Positions 1 through 10,806 of a stretch of DNA of 64,000 bases are shown here, one piece after another. The notes below the pieces were generated by a model. That model saw only the letters and a program-made list of their open reading frames with translations, was not told the DNA's origin and searched no databases. Position 1 is the stretch's first letter, and each line of letters opens with the position of its first letter. This DNA comes from Salminus brasiliensis (taxonomy: Eukaryota > Chordata > Actinopteri > Characiformes > Bryconidae), in NCBI RefSeq assembly GCF_030463535.1, contig NC_132879.1:29496133-29560132 (forward strand), written 5' to 3'. The position numbers were made by a program, and so were the translations under genes.

Positions 1-3000
1 ATGATCTTTTGTTCATGTGCATATTTCTCTCTTCTCTCATTCTCTCATGACTCTCGCTTGCTCACTTTCTTTTTCCCTTATTTTCCTCACTACTGCTTAA
101 TCTGGACACTTATGGCTAATCTAGGATGGTAGTGTAAATGTATACAGTCAATATGCAAAATCATCATGATAAATTATACATTCATCATCCAGTTTCAGTT
201 ACAAAGAACAATGTGAGCGCTACAGAGACCTTAATTGCCCGATAGCTAGCATTTTCCCTGATGGCAGTATAATTACTGTGTAATTATACCGCTTAATAAT
301 TGATAACGCACCAGTTTGGCAATATATTTAAATAGCACATGCTTCTGTCTAAATGAATATGGAGAATCGCAGGATGAACAGGGCTGCATGCTGTCTGTAA
401 AGAAAACACAACACTAGCTGGAGTGGTAATAATAGCAGTCTGTAAGCACATCTCAGGACACATCATCCAGCCCAGCAGGCTAGACTGGATTTTTACATTT
501 GGACTGTAGCACAGGAAGGGAGCTGGCACAACAACTGTCAGGCAAAGCAACCATTTTTAAATTGTGCCAGAGAGCATATCTCATGTGCCAGAGCTGCTTT
601 GTGTCATTTGCATGTATGTAAATCTATGCTATAATCTTTGCTAATGGTGTTTAAACTGTGTTAAGTTCATTACTTTATGTTCTGTTTTTACAGCCTGCAG
701 TTCAATGCGGCACTTTTATTCTACACATTTTGAACTAAGCATAGATTGGAATGATAGAAAATACAAGGGAAGATTACAAAAGAGATGATTCAATAAAAGC
801 TAAGTAATGAAACGCAAAGCACATGCCACGTAAAAGAGTGATAAGTTTGACTAGGGATTTCCCAATCAGGCTGTTTTGCCCTCCGATCCATCCCAAGTCT
901 TCTAAAGCTCTTAATTCTAATTCGTATCAGCTGATATCGACCCGATCTTTGCGTTTGTCCACTACTGATTTGAAATAACTGGTTTACAGTGAGGTGAATG
1001 TGCAATGAGTGGCTTTCTATAGCGTGGGTGTACTAGCATTAGTGTTAGCCTCCTCTCGATTCTGAATGTGCTCTTTAGTGCTGGTTTAATAACAAAGTAA
1101 GGCGCTCAGCCAGTAAAACGGAGCATTTCAGTGCTAGTTTTATAAAGTTTTAGATATTGTGTTATGATTTTATTCTCCACCGTGAAATAACTCCACACTG
1201 CAGACTCTAAACGTTTTATTTGCCTTCTGAGAACATCCTTAAAAGGTCCTCATGAACAGAACAGAGCTAATTCCAAACCTATTAACTTATTTACTGCTAT
1301 GTTACATAGCAGTTTTGACTAATTTTATTTTACAAGAATTACATTCTCTTGTTACAGTGCAAAAAAACAAAGCTATGCTAGACTAGGCTAGGCTATGTGG
1401 CTCTTGAGAGTCAATGCGGTGCTGTAAACCACATAAAATAATTTTCACAAACTGTACATTAAGAGAAAATCTGTTTAATTCTAAATCTAAATAACATCAT
1501 ATCTGAGCATTTTTGCCCCAAACAAGCTGACATACTAACTGTTTGTACCAAACAGTATCAAATAACTTACCAAATAAACTTACCCAATGAATGCATTCTA
1601 ATGCACATCTAAACCCCTGCATTTTCACTTTTCCCATCACGCAGCCTTCGCTCTGAATGAGGCTTCAGTCACAATAAATTATACAGCCCTTAGTGAATTT
1701 CAAGGATTTGCTCTGTCGCCTCTCAATCAATTTGGAGAGATGGAAAAACAGAGGGTGTAAAGGACTGAAAGAAAAAGAACGATCTCCTGTTCTCGTACTT
1801 TCGGTCTCTTATCCCTAACATTCAGTATTGTTACCCCCTGCCTCTCTTTCACTCATTTCCCATTGTTTAATATTATCTCTGTCTCACTCTGTCTCTCACC
1901 TCATTCTTCCATTACAGTCAGTCACACTCTCATCAGGTTCCTCTTAGCTCAGCGCCTGAGCTCTATTAAAAAACAAAAAACCTTAAACAAACCAATTAAC
2001 AAATCAACTAACTAATTAGCCACTAATGAAAAAATCTGCACATTTAACCAGCTACTGACTAATTAACACACATGCTGAATAATTATTATTTTTTGGTTTG
2101 ACCCTCTTAACCCCTTCCCCTGCCCTGTCTTTTGTCCTCCTCCTGTCCGTCCGTCAGTCTGTCCGTCCGTCTGTCCGTCCGTCTGTCTCTATGGAAGTCT
2201 GTTTGATTGTCTGTCTCTGTCTCTCTGTCTGCTGGTCTGGCTTGGCTTGCTCTCTTTTTGTCTCAAAGACGTTCTGGGTCTGTCTGTGTGTCTTCAACAG
2301 TGCTTATACCACTGGTTTAAAATGCGATCATTCAGCAAGCCAAAGGCAAACACCCACAAAAAATATATATATAAGGTTTTCCATCAATCCTAAACATCCA
2401 TGGTGGGTAAAACGTGTTGACAGACAGACAGTTTCTATGGGTTTTTGGCTGTGAAACCCATCACCGCTGGACCGTTTGTGTACCCAGCACCCCTGTGGAT
2501 CAGAGCCGGACTGATTTCTGGACTTGGGCCTCTTCCCGCTCTTTAGACTGTTGGGGTCCACCTAGTGTGGTTGAAGATTTAAACTAACGAATCCTTAAAG
2601 TCTGAGACTTGCAGTAGCCCCAAAAAAGCAGCTGTGAAAGATCCGTTTCAGGCTGTAGATTTCTTATTTCTTTCTGCTCTCCTCTTCTCCCCACCATTCT
2701 AAAGATGCATGTTGTCTCCTGACCGCACTGCCCCACCCTCGTTTGTCCGTCTCTTTGTCCGTCTCTCTGTCTGTCTCTCTCTCCGTCTCTCTGTCTGTTT
2801 TGTGGCTTTGCCATGTTTGGTTTGTTCTCTGTTCCCTTTCTCTTCTCCCTTTTACTCTCTCTCTCTCGCTCTCTCTCCTTTTCCAGCTCTCTCTATTATG
2901 AAACGAATGCTTCATCTTTGTCTTTCTTTTCTTTGTCAAACTAATCTAGAATGTATTCTGTTTCTCTCTCCCTTTTTTTCCAGCATTTTTGCTAAGCTCT

Positions 3001-4471
3001 CTGTATGCTCTGGTTTTTCTTTACTGGTTTTTATTCTCTCTTTTCTTCCTTTCTTTACTTTTTTATATCAGACTGACCAGATTAAGCGTTTCTTGTGTTT
3101 CCAGGCTTGCTCTTTCTCTTTTTCTCTTGCTCTCTCTCTCTCTCTCTTTTCTCTCTCTCTCTTGCAGCTCTGCTCCTCTGATAACTCAGCGCTGGTGTAT
3201 AGTTGATGTCTCTCTTTCTCTCTCTCTCTCTCATGGTTTTGTTTGACTCTGTAGCCTCAGTCTGTAGTCATGCTAATAATATGCTGCCTCTCTTCTCTGA
3301 CAGAGCTCTCTCTCTCTTTTCTCTCTCTCTCTCTTCCTCTTTCTTTCCTGCGGTTGCTGTCTAAATTGTCCTCCTGTTGTTTGTCTGTCTTTGTCTGTGC
3401 CTCCATTGCTTGTCCTTTTTTCTGTGAGCTGTCCATCTGTCTCTCTCTCTCTTAACCTGTCTGTCTCTCTGTCTCGCTCTTTCCCGTTATCAGTGTTTTT
3501 GCAGTACATTACCTACATATTGTCTTCTACTGTGTGCTGACCAGTCAGTCTGTTGCCTGCGTCACATTCATGATGTACAACGTAATCTCTCTCTGACTCT
3601 CTCTCTGACTCTTGTCTCGGCTCTCTTTTCACTCTTACGTTGGTTAGTTCTTTGCAGGGTTTGGCTCTGTGCACTAGTCCTCTAAGTCCCACCGGCCTGT
3701 AAGAAACTGAGCGCTCCATATTCTGAGACAGTGCTTAGCAGCTTCATTACCTGCTAAACTGTAAGAGATGAATGCACCGTCCCTGTCCGACAGGGCTCAT
3801 TTATTTGTGGTTCTCTGTCTGCTCATGTAAATGTGACGTTCAGTCAGCTTTCCTGCTCCGAACGAATCCATGTTTGAATGTTCTTTAATCTGTGTGTATT
3901 GTAAATGTTTGATTGTGTGTGTGGTTGGATTCTGAAAGACCTGTTTGTGCTGAAATGCTTTGGCTTGTTGTTGGTTTATTTAAATCATGCTTTGTCCTTC
4001 AATGGTTCGCCTGTGAGTTTAAGAAATGAGAAACTGACGCTTGCTTTAACTTGATGTGTCTTAAATTACCTTAAGTTGCATTTATTTGGGTTTGTTTTTC
4101 CTCTTTTTTGAATTGTGGATCTGACGTTAGTTGCTCACCTGTTTGCTGGTTCATAATTATTCGTATTGTTGCTTTATGTTTTTTAATGCAAAGCTTTATG
4201 CAAATCTTTTAGAGAGTGCAGATTTCCATCACATGCTCACTGTCCGAACTGTGTGTGTGCAGCTCTCAAAGGTCCTGCAAATTCCGGAAATGTGTGTTCG
4301 CTCCAGTCAGAATATAGAATCTGGATTTTTCCATATTGGGTTTGCTTGATGAGACAGAACGCCTTGGGCAACTGAGGGGTAAACAGAAGAGCTCACGCTG
4401 AAAGATCATCTTCCTTGCATGGAGAATCACTCTCTCTGTCTCTGTCCCTCTGTCTGTCCGTGTGTCTGCAG
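1..4471 (+). other. syt7: syt7 intron (5' part outside window)
   Basis: This stretch ends at a clear acceptor (tgtctgcag, 4463-4471) before the first recognisable syt7 exon, so it is the 3' part of a large syt7 intron. I found no exon in it. Positions 1-2090 are ordinary AT-rich sequence. Positions 2100-3660 are strongly pyrimidine-rich, with GTCC/GTCT tetranucleotide runs and CT dinucleotide tracts. The long Ser/Leu/Phe reading frames there come from composition alone. Positions 3660-4470 show nothing specific. Syt7 linker exons are alternatively spliced in other vertebrates, so a poorly conserved cassette exon could be hidden here without my recognising it. Confidence 0.7.
2098..3640. repeat. 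CT-rich low-complexity tract with GTCC/GTCT tetranucleotides
   Basis: Short runs of gtccgtccgtctgtcc occur at 2144-2189 and related gtctctctgtctgt runs at 2740-2810. CT dinucleotide tracts follow at 3130-3170, 3210-3232, 3308-3345 and 3435-3480. The whole stretch is polypyrimidine-biased on the + strand, which is the syt7 sense strand. The tracts are imperfect and old-looking. Confidence 0.75.
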
Positions 4472-4583
4472 TAGGAATATGGGAAATAAGCCAGCCAACA
4501 GCCCTAAGGGTCAGCCTCCAGATGCTGACGGACATTCCTCTGTCTCTGACCTCGCTAACTCACTCACTGGAGACATGGTGATG
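4472..4583 (+). CDS. syt7: syt7 exon: end of the linker before C2A
   Basis: This 112-bp exon sits between acceptor ctgcag (ends 4471) and donor gtaaga (4584). The first base completes a split codon from the upstream exon and the exon ends on a codon boundary. It encodes a hydrophilic stretch ending [16 protein letters not shown]. This matches the Syt7 linker motif SSVSDLVNSLTSEML that precedes C2A in mammals. Synaptotagmin-7 is a single-pass vesicle/lysosome membrane protein and this linker joins its transmembrane segment to the C2 domains. An internal ATG at 4479 is not a likely start, because the exon is internal and the transmembrane exon must lie upstream. The part before SSVSDL diverges from the mammalian sequence, as expected for this variable region. 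Confidence 0.9.
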
Positions 4584-4588
4584 GTAAG

Positions 4589-4621
<33 letters not shown>

Positions 4622-4985
4622 CATGTTCAACGTGCTCTGCATTTTTCATGCTGAGTCATATCTGTCAGGTCTGAAGTTTGTTCACTTAAAGCAAGTCTCT
4701 TATCTACAACTGTACTGCCAAGGAGTCTTAGAGGAGATGAGTGTGTGTGTGTTTGTGTGTCAGTGGGTTCTGTTTGTCTGCTTGAATAATTTATCAATGC
4801 CTGACTCACAGAAGCTGCTGCCACATTGTTCCTCCAGTTCACTTCAAGTATTGGGATTATTTACTTCAGTTTTACCTGCATCACACAGTGTTCAGCTCAC
4901 ACTTAATTGCTTTTTACGCTTCCGTGCTTTCGCAAAGGAGTGTGTTTGTGTGTGTGATTTTCTTTTTTTCTCCCACACCGCTCAG
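4584..4985 (+). other. syt7: syt7 intron, linker to C2A
   Basis: A 402-bp intron with donor gtaaga and acceptor ccgctcag (ends 4985). It is preceded by a pyrimidine stretch (tttctttttttctcccaca). Apart from TG-rich pieces (4591-4619, 4738-4760, 4940-4956) I see no feature. Frame + stays open through the intron by chance, which joins the two flanking exons into one apparent 317-residue frame. Confidence 0.85.
4591..4619 (+). repeat. (TG)n microsatellite just inside the intron
   Basis: An uninterrupted TG run of 29 bases begins seven bases after the donor GT at 4584-4585. It would be UG-rich in the syt7 pre-mRNA. Confidence 0.95.
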
Positions 4986-5250
4986 TTGTCTCCCGGATCG
5001 GATGAAGATCACGAAGGTCCGATCAGTGAGAAGTTGGGCAGGATTCAGTTCAGCGTGGGCTACAGTTTCCAGGACTCGACTCTTACAGTCAAAATCATGA
5101 AAGGTCAAGACCTGCCTGCTAAAGACTTCTCTGGAACCTCTGACCCCTTCGTAAAAATCTACCTGCTGCCAGACAAAAAGCACAAACTGGAAACCAAAGT
5201 AAAGAGGAAGAACCTTAATCCTCACTGGAATGAAACATTCCTGTTTGAAG
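4986..5250 (+). CDS. syt7: syt7 exon: first part of C2A
   Basis: This 265-bp exon starts in phase 0 with [11 protein letters not shown] and ends one base into a glycine codon. It encodes C2A strands from [10 protein letters not shown] through [11 protein letters not shown]. Calcium-loop-1 aspartates are present at exon residues 47 (AKDF) and 53 (TSDPFVK). The basic strand [12 protein letters not shown] follows. The sequence is very close to mammalian synaptotagmin-7 (for example [18 protein letters not shown] is unchanged), which separates it from other synaptotagmins. C2A binds Ca2+ and anionic phospholipids during vesicle and lysosome fusion. Donor: gaag/gtttgt. Confidence 0.97.
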
Positions 5251-6183
5251 GTTTGTCTGTTCCTAAATATAGTCCTCAGCCAAGCTTTGCTTTGTTCTCA
5301 GAAATATGCATTGGAGGACCATACCTGTGCATGAGTCACACACACACTCTGATTATGACAGCTGAACTATGAAAACTAACAAAGAGCACACAGTTTCTAT
5401 TTTTATATGTGTTAGACCTCAGTGTTACAAACTATGAAACTACTGAAATAACACAAATACACTCTGAAATCCCATGAGCACAGTTAGGCCTATTATATTG
5501 CTCTGCATTGCTCATTGGACAAATTGATGGTATACTTGATGTAAAGCTGTGGTCGTAAGTTTGCATACCCACATCGACATGGACATGAATGTCGTGGCAG
5601 TGTAAGGTTTTCAATGATTTCTTTAAAATGTTCTTTGTCCAGGGCAGAATACAACACATCTTTAATAATAATTTTTACTTCAACACTTCAACAAGAATTT
5701 GATGCACAAATTATGTATTTTTTGCAGCTTTTCTGAAATCAACAAAGGGTCAAAATTATACACTCAATGTCATTAATATACACACTCATGTTCAGAGCTC
5801 TCCATGGCAAACACCCACTTAGGACTTAACTTGCCAGAGCCAAGGCCTCTTAACTTCCTGTTAGTGATCATGATTGACTACAGCTGTAAAAAGTCTGGTT
5901 CACAGCACTCAATGGATTGGCCAACATTCCAATCATCAATCAGTCTATAATGAGTGTATGTAATCTTTCCACCACAGCTGTATGCTTGTTGCAGTGCAGA
6001 CTTACATATGCCAAGATTTGTTACAAAAAATGTCTATTCACACACATTTAATTGTGCACCGCCATGTTTCTGCTTGTGCAACATATGCTAGATAGCTAGC
6101 AGGCAAGTTTGGCTGCCAGTAGAAAGTTTTTTTTTGTGCTAGGTCTTCAGAGAATTTATATGCCTGCTCCTCTCTTTGGCTAG
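5251..6183 (+). other. syt7: syt7 intron within C2A
   Basis: A 933-bp intron that splits a glycine codon and ends at acceptor ttggctag (ends 6183). Positions about 5550-5960 resemble the end sequence of Tc1-like transposons, with GTTTGCATACCCAC near 5567 and CTTCCTGTTAGTGATCATG near 5853. The resemblance is from memory of such repeats, so I treat it as a possible short relic only. Confidence 0.6.
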
Positions 6184-6353
6184 GGTTTCCGTACGAGAAG
6201 GTGCGAGAGCGCACATTGTACCTGCAGGTGTTGGATTATGACCGCTTCAGCAGGAATGACCCCATAGGAGAGGTGTCCATTCCACTAAACAAGGTGGAGC
6301 TGGGCCACAACCAGACCTTTTGGAAAGAGTTGAAACCCTGCAGTGACGGCAGT
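6184..6353 (+). CDS. syt7: syt7 exon: second part of C2A and C2A-C2B hinge
   Basis: This 170-bp exon completes the split glycine and encodes FPYEKV...[20 protein letters not shown]...PCSDGS. The [10 protein letters not shown] stretch holds calcium-loop-3 aspartates at exon residues 18, 20 and 26. With the two in the previous exon, all five C2A Ca2+ ligands are present. The end of the exon (KPCSDGS) is the short hinge before C2B. Residues after PLNKVE (LGHNQ) differ from the mammalian sequence as I recall it, and the rest is near-identical. The exon ends in phase 0 at agt/gtgagt. Confidence 0.97.
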
Positions 6354-7190
6354 GTGAGTGGCTTAACCATATCCGATTGGTTATTCTGCTGGTGGGACTG
6401 ATTGTATTGTTTTTCAGGTCTCTGTAGACTTTTTTCCTTGCAAAAACTACTGTGTACATTGTTTCATGAACAATGGCTTAATTATGCGGATGCCTAAGGA
6501 ATTGATTAGACTGTCTTTTTGTATATAGTTTACTTCCACCTATGGTTGGTGAAAATGTGAGTTCTTTATGGCTCTTCATGGCTGCTGTAATTGTTTGAAG
6601 CTGTGAATACATTGCCTTTTCATATTCAGAACTGATATGGACTTTTAAACTATAGAAAATTAACTTGAATGTTTTCAGGCTAATCCAGGTCCTGGCAGTT
6701 CCTGCTATAGGTTTAATAAATCACACTTTTGCAGCCTATAAATCACTTCATGGCAGAATTATAATCTAGCTAAAGCTTACTGTGTTAACGTAGGCTATAA
6801 CAGTGGACTGTTCTTGTTATTACACATTGCAAAGCTCTATATGGCTTTATCTGTTTAACAATTGTTGTTGAAGATTATGCTTCAGCCCCAGCAGCAGCCC
6901 CAGCCTTGTCATACCCACATACCTGTATTCTGTTGTGAATTGTTATTTTGTATGTTTTGCTTGTGGTAGCTGTAGATACGTTGCTGTAGGTATGAATTGA
7001 TTCATGTTCAAGTGGGAACAGGAATGCTAAAAAGAGCATCAAGATCAGATAAAAGTGTGTTAAAACTTAGGTGTAGCTTCTTCAGCCAGATATGATCAGT
7101 TCTTGTAAACAGAACCTTTAGGTCCCAGGCATTTGTGTGGGATTGATTATTAATGAGAGGAATATTTGTTTGTTTGTGTCTGACCTGCAG
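6354..7190 (+). other. syt7: syt7 intron between C2A and C2B
   Basis: An 837-bp intron with donor gtgagt and acceptor tgacctgcag (ends 7190). It is ordinary AT-rich sequence and I recognise no repeat or element in it. Confidence 0.85.
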
Positions 7191-7305
7191 GGGAGTCGAG
7201 GTGACCTGCTTGTGTCTCTGTGTTACAATCCTACTGCTAACACCATCACAGTCAACATCATTAAAGCACGCAACCTCAAAGCCATGGATATCGGAGGCAC
7301 TTCAG
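7191..7305 (+). CDS. syt7: syt7 exon: start of C2B
   Basis: This 115-bp exon starts in phase 0 and encodes [14 protein letters not shown]...[18 protein letters not shown]. It ends after the first base of an aspartate codon. It forms the first C2B strands and most of calcium loop 1, with Asp at exon residue 33 and the next ligand split across the intron. [17 protein letters not shown] is the same as in mammalian Syt7 as I recall it. Donor: ttcag/gtacac. Confidence 0.96.
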
Positions 7306-7365
7306 GTACACATGCATATGTAGATAAGCAGCAGACGTGCATCTACTTTTGTATGTGTTTCAGTT

Positions 7366-8407
7366 TTAACCCTCAAATGCATACAATTTGAATATTGTTG
7401 ACTTTAGTACTGTCAGTACTGACACTGTTTTAACAGTTCCTAACTAATATGACAGTTTTTAGAACACTCTTCAGGGGGTAGGCATATTATTGTCTACAAC
7501 AAGTCTACAATGAGGAGATGCCTTCATGAATGAAAAGACAGTTTGCTTCATGATGCAAATCACTGGTATCACTTAACAACAGACAGGCCAGATTAGACTT
7601 ATAGGAAACACCTAAAGCGCCTCCCCAGTAGGGGTGCAAAACATTGAAAAACACTGACATTGCAGTAGTTTTAATTTCTACATATTCTTTCTACATATTT
7701 CATACATATTGTGATATTACAAAATACAGGGGGTTTCACCAAATTTCACCAGATGACACCAAAAGACAACAATCCAACATGTTGTGATATTAATAATGCA
7801 CTCCAAGATTAGGAGTAAGGAGTAAAATGAATAATATTGGCACATCTGTCATGGAAAACGAAAACACAAAAGTTGCAATATCTACTGCCCAGTTCTGGAA
7901 CAAGATTTTTTGAACAGATGAATCCAAGATTAGCTTGAGTATGAAGAAGGAATGGCAGGGTTTTTGATTATAAGAATACCATATCATCTGTCAAACATGG
8001 TGGAGGTACTCTCATGGTTTGAGCATGTCTGACTGCCAGTGGAACTGGGTCTCTGGTGTTTATTGATGATGTGACTGCTGATAGAAGTAGCTGGATGAAT
8101 TCGCTTGAAATGCTCAAAATGTAGATGAGCAGTGGACTTTCATGTCCTTACATATGTATTTCAGGTTAAATTCTCAAATTTAAATGACGCATGATTTCTT
8201 TCTACCTCGTGCGTTTTTTCAGATAAATGACAAATATCAAAATATAGTCGACTGTATTATTTTGGTATTGTCAATACCAATTCGACTGCTTTGACTGTTT
8301 GCAACTGTTATGGCAGTTAGTAGATCGAATTGTGTTACTGTAAGTGCATAATCACATCTTTTGGTACATACAAACAATCGGCGAACCCCCACACATTTAA
8401 GGGTTAA
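7366..8407. mobile_element. TTAA-flanked composite insertion (piggyBac-like ends) in a syt7 intron
   Basis: The left edge reads TTAA then CCCTCAAATG (7366-7379). The right edge reads CATTTAAGGG then TTAA (8394-8407). The outer ten bases are inverted repeats with one mismatch and each is bordered by TTAA, as expected for piggyBac-type or TTAA-targeting MITEs. The interior 7475-8130 is a Tc1/mariner-like remnant, so the element looks composite. An alternative is two copies of one MITE: tttcag...ctcaaat occurs at both 7360 and 8160, and the inner flanks are loosely similar in direct orientation. No transposase frame remains. Confidence 0.45.
7475..8130 (+). mobile_element. Tc1/mariner-like remnant nested in the syt7 intron
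   Basis: Several blocks match the better preserved Tc1/mariner copy at 57630-58816 in the same order. Examples are ggtaggcat then agatgccttcatgaatg (7477-7538), aacagatgaatccaagatta (about 7912), catctgtcaaacatggtgg (about 7986) and ctggtgttt (about 8053). Both ends are missing and the frame is destroyed. A stretch around 7620-7850 has no match and may be a later insertion. Confidence 0.6.
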
Positions 8408-8875
8408 GCAGTTTGTCTTCATTGTTATCTATTTTGTTTTCTATACCTCTCATTGTCATGCTGCGTTGCTCTGTCTCCATCTGTTCCCCATCTTAGTTCC
8501 CCTCTGCTGACCTCAAATATTTCCAAACTGATCTGTAGTCTTAGCCACACTCATGCTCAGATCTCTCAGCAATCATGGCAAACAGTCTCCTCTCCTCCTC
8601 GCCGAGATTCGGACTCCAGCTCAGAATGCTGTTCCACATTTACTCGCCTACTTTGTCCTGTGTATTTTCTTCGACTTTCATAACCTTTACACTTTCAGCG
8701 AGCTGTTATTTCAGAGTAGTAAGGCATAAAAGAAGAGGCCAGTTATTTCATTATTTGGAGAAAGGGAACCGATTCAAGTACTGCCGGACTAGAAGGTCAG
8801 GGCAGACATGTGCTGCTCCGACTGATTGATTGCAGCATTTCAGTAAGTTCTGGTCCTCCCTCTGTCTGGCTACAG

Positions 8876-9075
8876 ATCCCTATGTGAAGGTGTGGCTCAT
8901 GCACAAAGACAAGCGTGTGGAGAAGAAAAAGACAGTGACCATTAAACGCTGTCTGAACCCTGTCTTTAACGAGTCCTTCCCCTTCGATATCCCCGCACAC
9001 GTGCTCCGAGAGACCACCATCATCATCACCGTAATGGACAAGGACCGGCTGAGCCGTAACGATGTCATTGGCAAG
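8876..9075 (+). CDS. syt7: syt7 exon: core of C2B
   Basis: This 200-bp exon completes the split Asp and encodes [20 protein letters not shown]...[13 protein letters not shown]...[17 protein letters not shown]. The polybasic strand KRVEKKK binds phosphoinositides in synaptotagmins. Calcium-loop-3 aspartates are at exon residues 55, 57 and 63. All five C2B ligands are therefore present across this exon and the previous one. C2B drives Ca2+-triggered fusion and membrane bridging. The exon ends in phase 0 at ggcaag/gtgagg. Confidence 0.97.
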
Positions 9076-9879
9076 GTGAGGACTCAAGCGCTATAAGAAA
9101 TTTGCTCACTCAACAAAAAGTGTCTTTGTTAATGACTGTTGTTTCCCTGTTGTTGCTATGGAAACAAAGCCTCTGACATATTAATTTGTTCAGTAGGGAG
9201 CAGCGAACTAGGTACACCACACTTAAGGTATTTTGTCTAGAATGAATTTGGAAGACAACTAGTAAGATAATCTAACTTCAAACAGTGGCTTTGTGCCAAA
9301 AAATCACACATACTAATGATATGTGGTGTCGTGGAAGCAGAGCATCTTTGTTTTCATGTTAGAGTGCTGAGCTAGCGGACCAACAGTGTGTCCCAGGACA
9401 GGCGGTGAGCTTATTATTACCACATGCCGCACACGCAACGCAGCAAAATACAGTGAAATGAGCTATGAAAAATATTAAAATATGGCACATTGCCAAGATG
9501 GCAGCATAGTGAAAGGTCTTATTCCTACCTAAATCATTTTGAACCACCCCCACCATTAAGAGCTTAAATTTAATTGAAAGGGGGTAGCAATGCACACCAG
9601 GCTAAAAAGCAAGACAAACACTCTGCTACCAGAAATACATGACAAAGAAACCTAGCAACCTAGCAGCCACATACCAGCTGGCAAACATGCTGGCAGAGTA
9701 ACATAAAGACCTTGTGAAGAGGCTGAAAAAAAAGAATATATAAAAAAAAAATGAGAATTATCCAATTCATGGCAGTTTAGTAAAATGCTTGTCAGGCATT
9801 TGGACTACATACATTTTCTGGTGGATCTGCAAGCTTGATCTTATTGCCCAATCGTAAAAAGTACTATGAAGAGATTATC

Positions 9880-10165
9880 TTTGGTATTTGGAATTAGCAT
9901 TTCTTGCTCCTGGACTCCCCCTACAGTCAGAAAGTGTACGGAAATGTTCTCACTTAGAGCCACCCTTAAAGGACATGCTTTTCATGTGCATTTCTGGACA
10001 AGCTGAGACAAACAGAACCACCACTGAACATGAAAGAAGCATGTGGACTGAGGCGGTAGAGTAACATTACAAAGTTACATAGTGCAATTTCTGACGTGTC
10101 AAGTGCAGAGTGGCAACCATGAAGGTGCTGCTCTCCTTATTACAGGTCAGTGGAGCATCAGTATG
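9880..10165 (+). repeat. Unnamed interspersed repeat, copy 1 (ends in splice-like TTACAGGTCAGT)
   Basis: Shared blocks with copies at about 36800-37100 and 53350-53700 include cccctacagtcagaaagtg, ggacatgc...atttctggacaagctgaga, aagttacatagtgcaattt and the end block ctccttattacaggtcagt (10134-10152). The order of blocks is the same in all three, so it is one family. Its class is unknown to me. Confidence 0.6.
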
Positions 10166-10291
10166 AGAAAAAAGTAAAGTAAAGGTAACAACTGTTTTAT
10201 GTGAATGATGAGTGTGTACAAGCCGTAGTGGTCACACTGCTGCATTGCTCATGTCACACAGAAGAAGTGTGTGTGAAACAGGCCTGTGCTG

Positions 10292-10294
<3 letters not shown>

Positions 10295-10330
<36 letters not shown>
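10295..10330. repeat. (TA)n microsatellite
   Basis: A run of 36 bases of alternating TA in the last syt7 intron. Confidence 0.95.
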
Positions 10331-10335
<5 letters not shown>

Positions 10336-10609
10336 CACTGTCTCTAAAATGTTACATTTACAGGAGAAGGAAAACAACTTTCCATGGAAATATTCCAATA
10401 TTCATATTGTCCTAAATTCTATTCTACTTTTATTGATCCTGAATTGTTGACACAATGTAAAGAACAACTGGGAGTTTCACTTTATTTATTTTAAAAAGCT
10501 AAACTGTTAAAATGAAGATACAAGGTTTTTGCAGTACATCATGGATTGTATAGAGTATGATATATGCACAAACTGAGTCAAACTGGATGTGTGTGTGTTT
10601 TTGTCTTAG

Positions 10610-10714
10610 ATCTATCTGTCGTGGAAGAGTGGCCCAGCAGAGGTGAAGCACTGGAAGGACATGTTGAGCAGGCCTCGCACCAACGTGGCACAATGGCACG
10701 CTCTCAAAGCCTAA
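10610..10714 (+). CDS. syt7: syt7 terminal coding exon
   Basis: The exon encodes [18 protein letters not shown], then [16 protein letters not shown] and a TAA stop (10712-10714). This is the standard synaptotagmin-7 C-terminus (WHP-like VAQWH...LKA). The six exons total 967 coding bases and stay in frame throughout. I see no frameshift or premature stop, so the gene looks functional. The mRNA continues as 3' UTR after the stop. Confidence 0.97.
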   Translation: MYLSWKSGPAEVKHWKDMLSRPRTNVAQWHALKA

Positions 10715-10770
10715 TCGTCCTCACTTTGTCCCATCTCCCACCTTCCCTTAATCCCTTACCTTGACACCCA

Positions 10771-10806
10771 AGCCCCAGCCCCAGCCCCAGCCCCAGCCCT
10801 AGCCCC
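10771..10806 (+). repeat. (AGCCCC)6 hexamer repeat
   Basis: Six tandem hexamers with a single variant (agccct), starting 57 bases after the syt7 stop codon. The opposite strand reads GGGGCT repeated and can form a four-tetrad G-quadruplex. Confidence 0.95.

Larger units (their letters stand above)
7306..8875 (+). other. syt7: syt7 intron within C2B
   Basis: A 1570-bp intron that splits an aspartate codon of the C2B calcium loop 1. Its 5' two thirds are filled by the TTAA-flanked and Tc1-like insertions. Positions 8410-8875 show no recognisable element. The acceptor is tctggctacag (ends 8875). Confidence 0.85.
9076..10609 (+). other. syt7: last syt7 intron
   Basis: A 1534-bp intron with donor gtgagg and acceptor ttttgtcttag (ends 10609). 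It contains a copy of an interspersed repeat at about 9880-10165 and a TA microsatellite at 10295-10330. The remainder shows nothing I recognise. Confidence 0.85.

Noticed and set aside
790..1005. hAT-like piece related to 12.9-13.4 kb
   Set aside because: Only a few short 'gatatcgacccgatc' words match, too little to list as an element.
2098..3509. Ser/Leu/Phe-rich and Arg/Glu-rich frames in the large syt7 intron
   Set aside because: They follow the CT/GA low-complexity composition on both strands and have no domain or conserved exon borders.
4419..5372. Single 317-codon + frame read as one protein
   Set aside because: It contains two genuine syt7 exons joined through an intron that happens to lack stops. 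The intron part is TG-rich and has consensus GT/AG borders, and the frame runs into the next intron after 5250.
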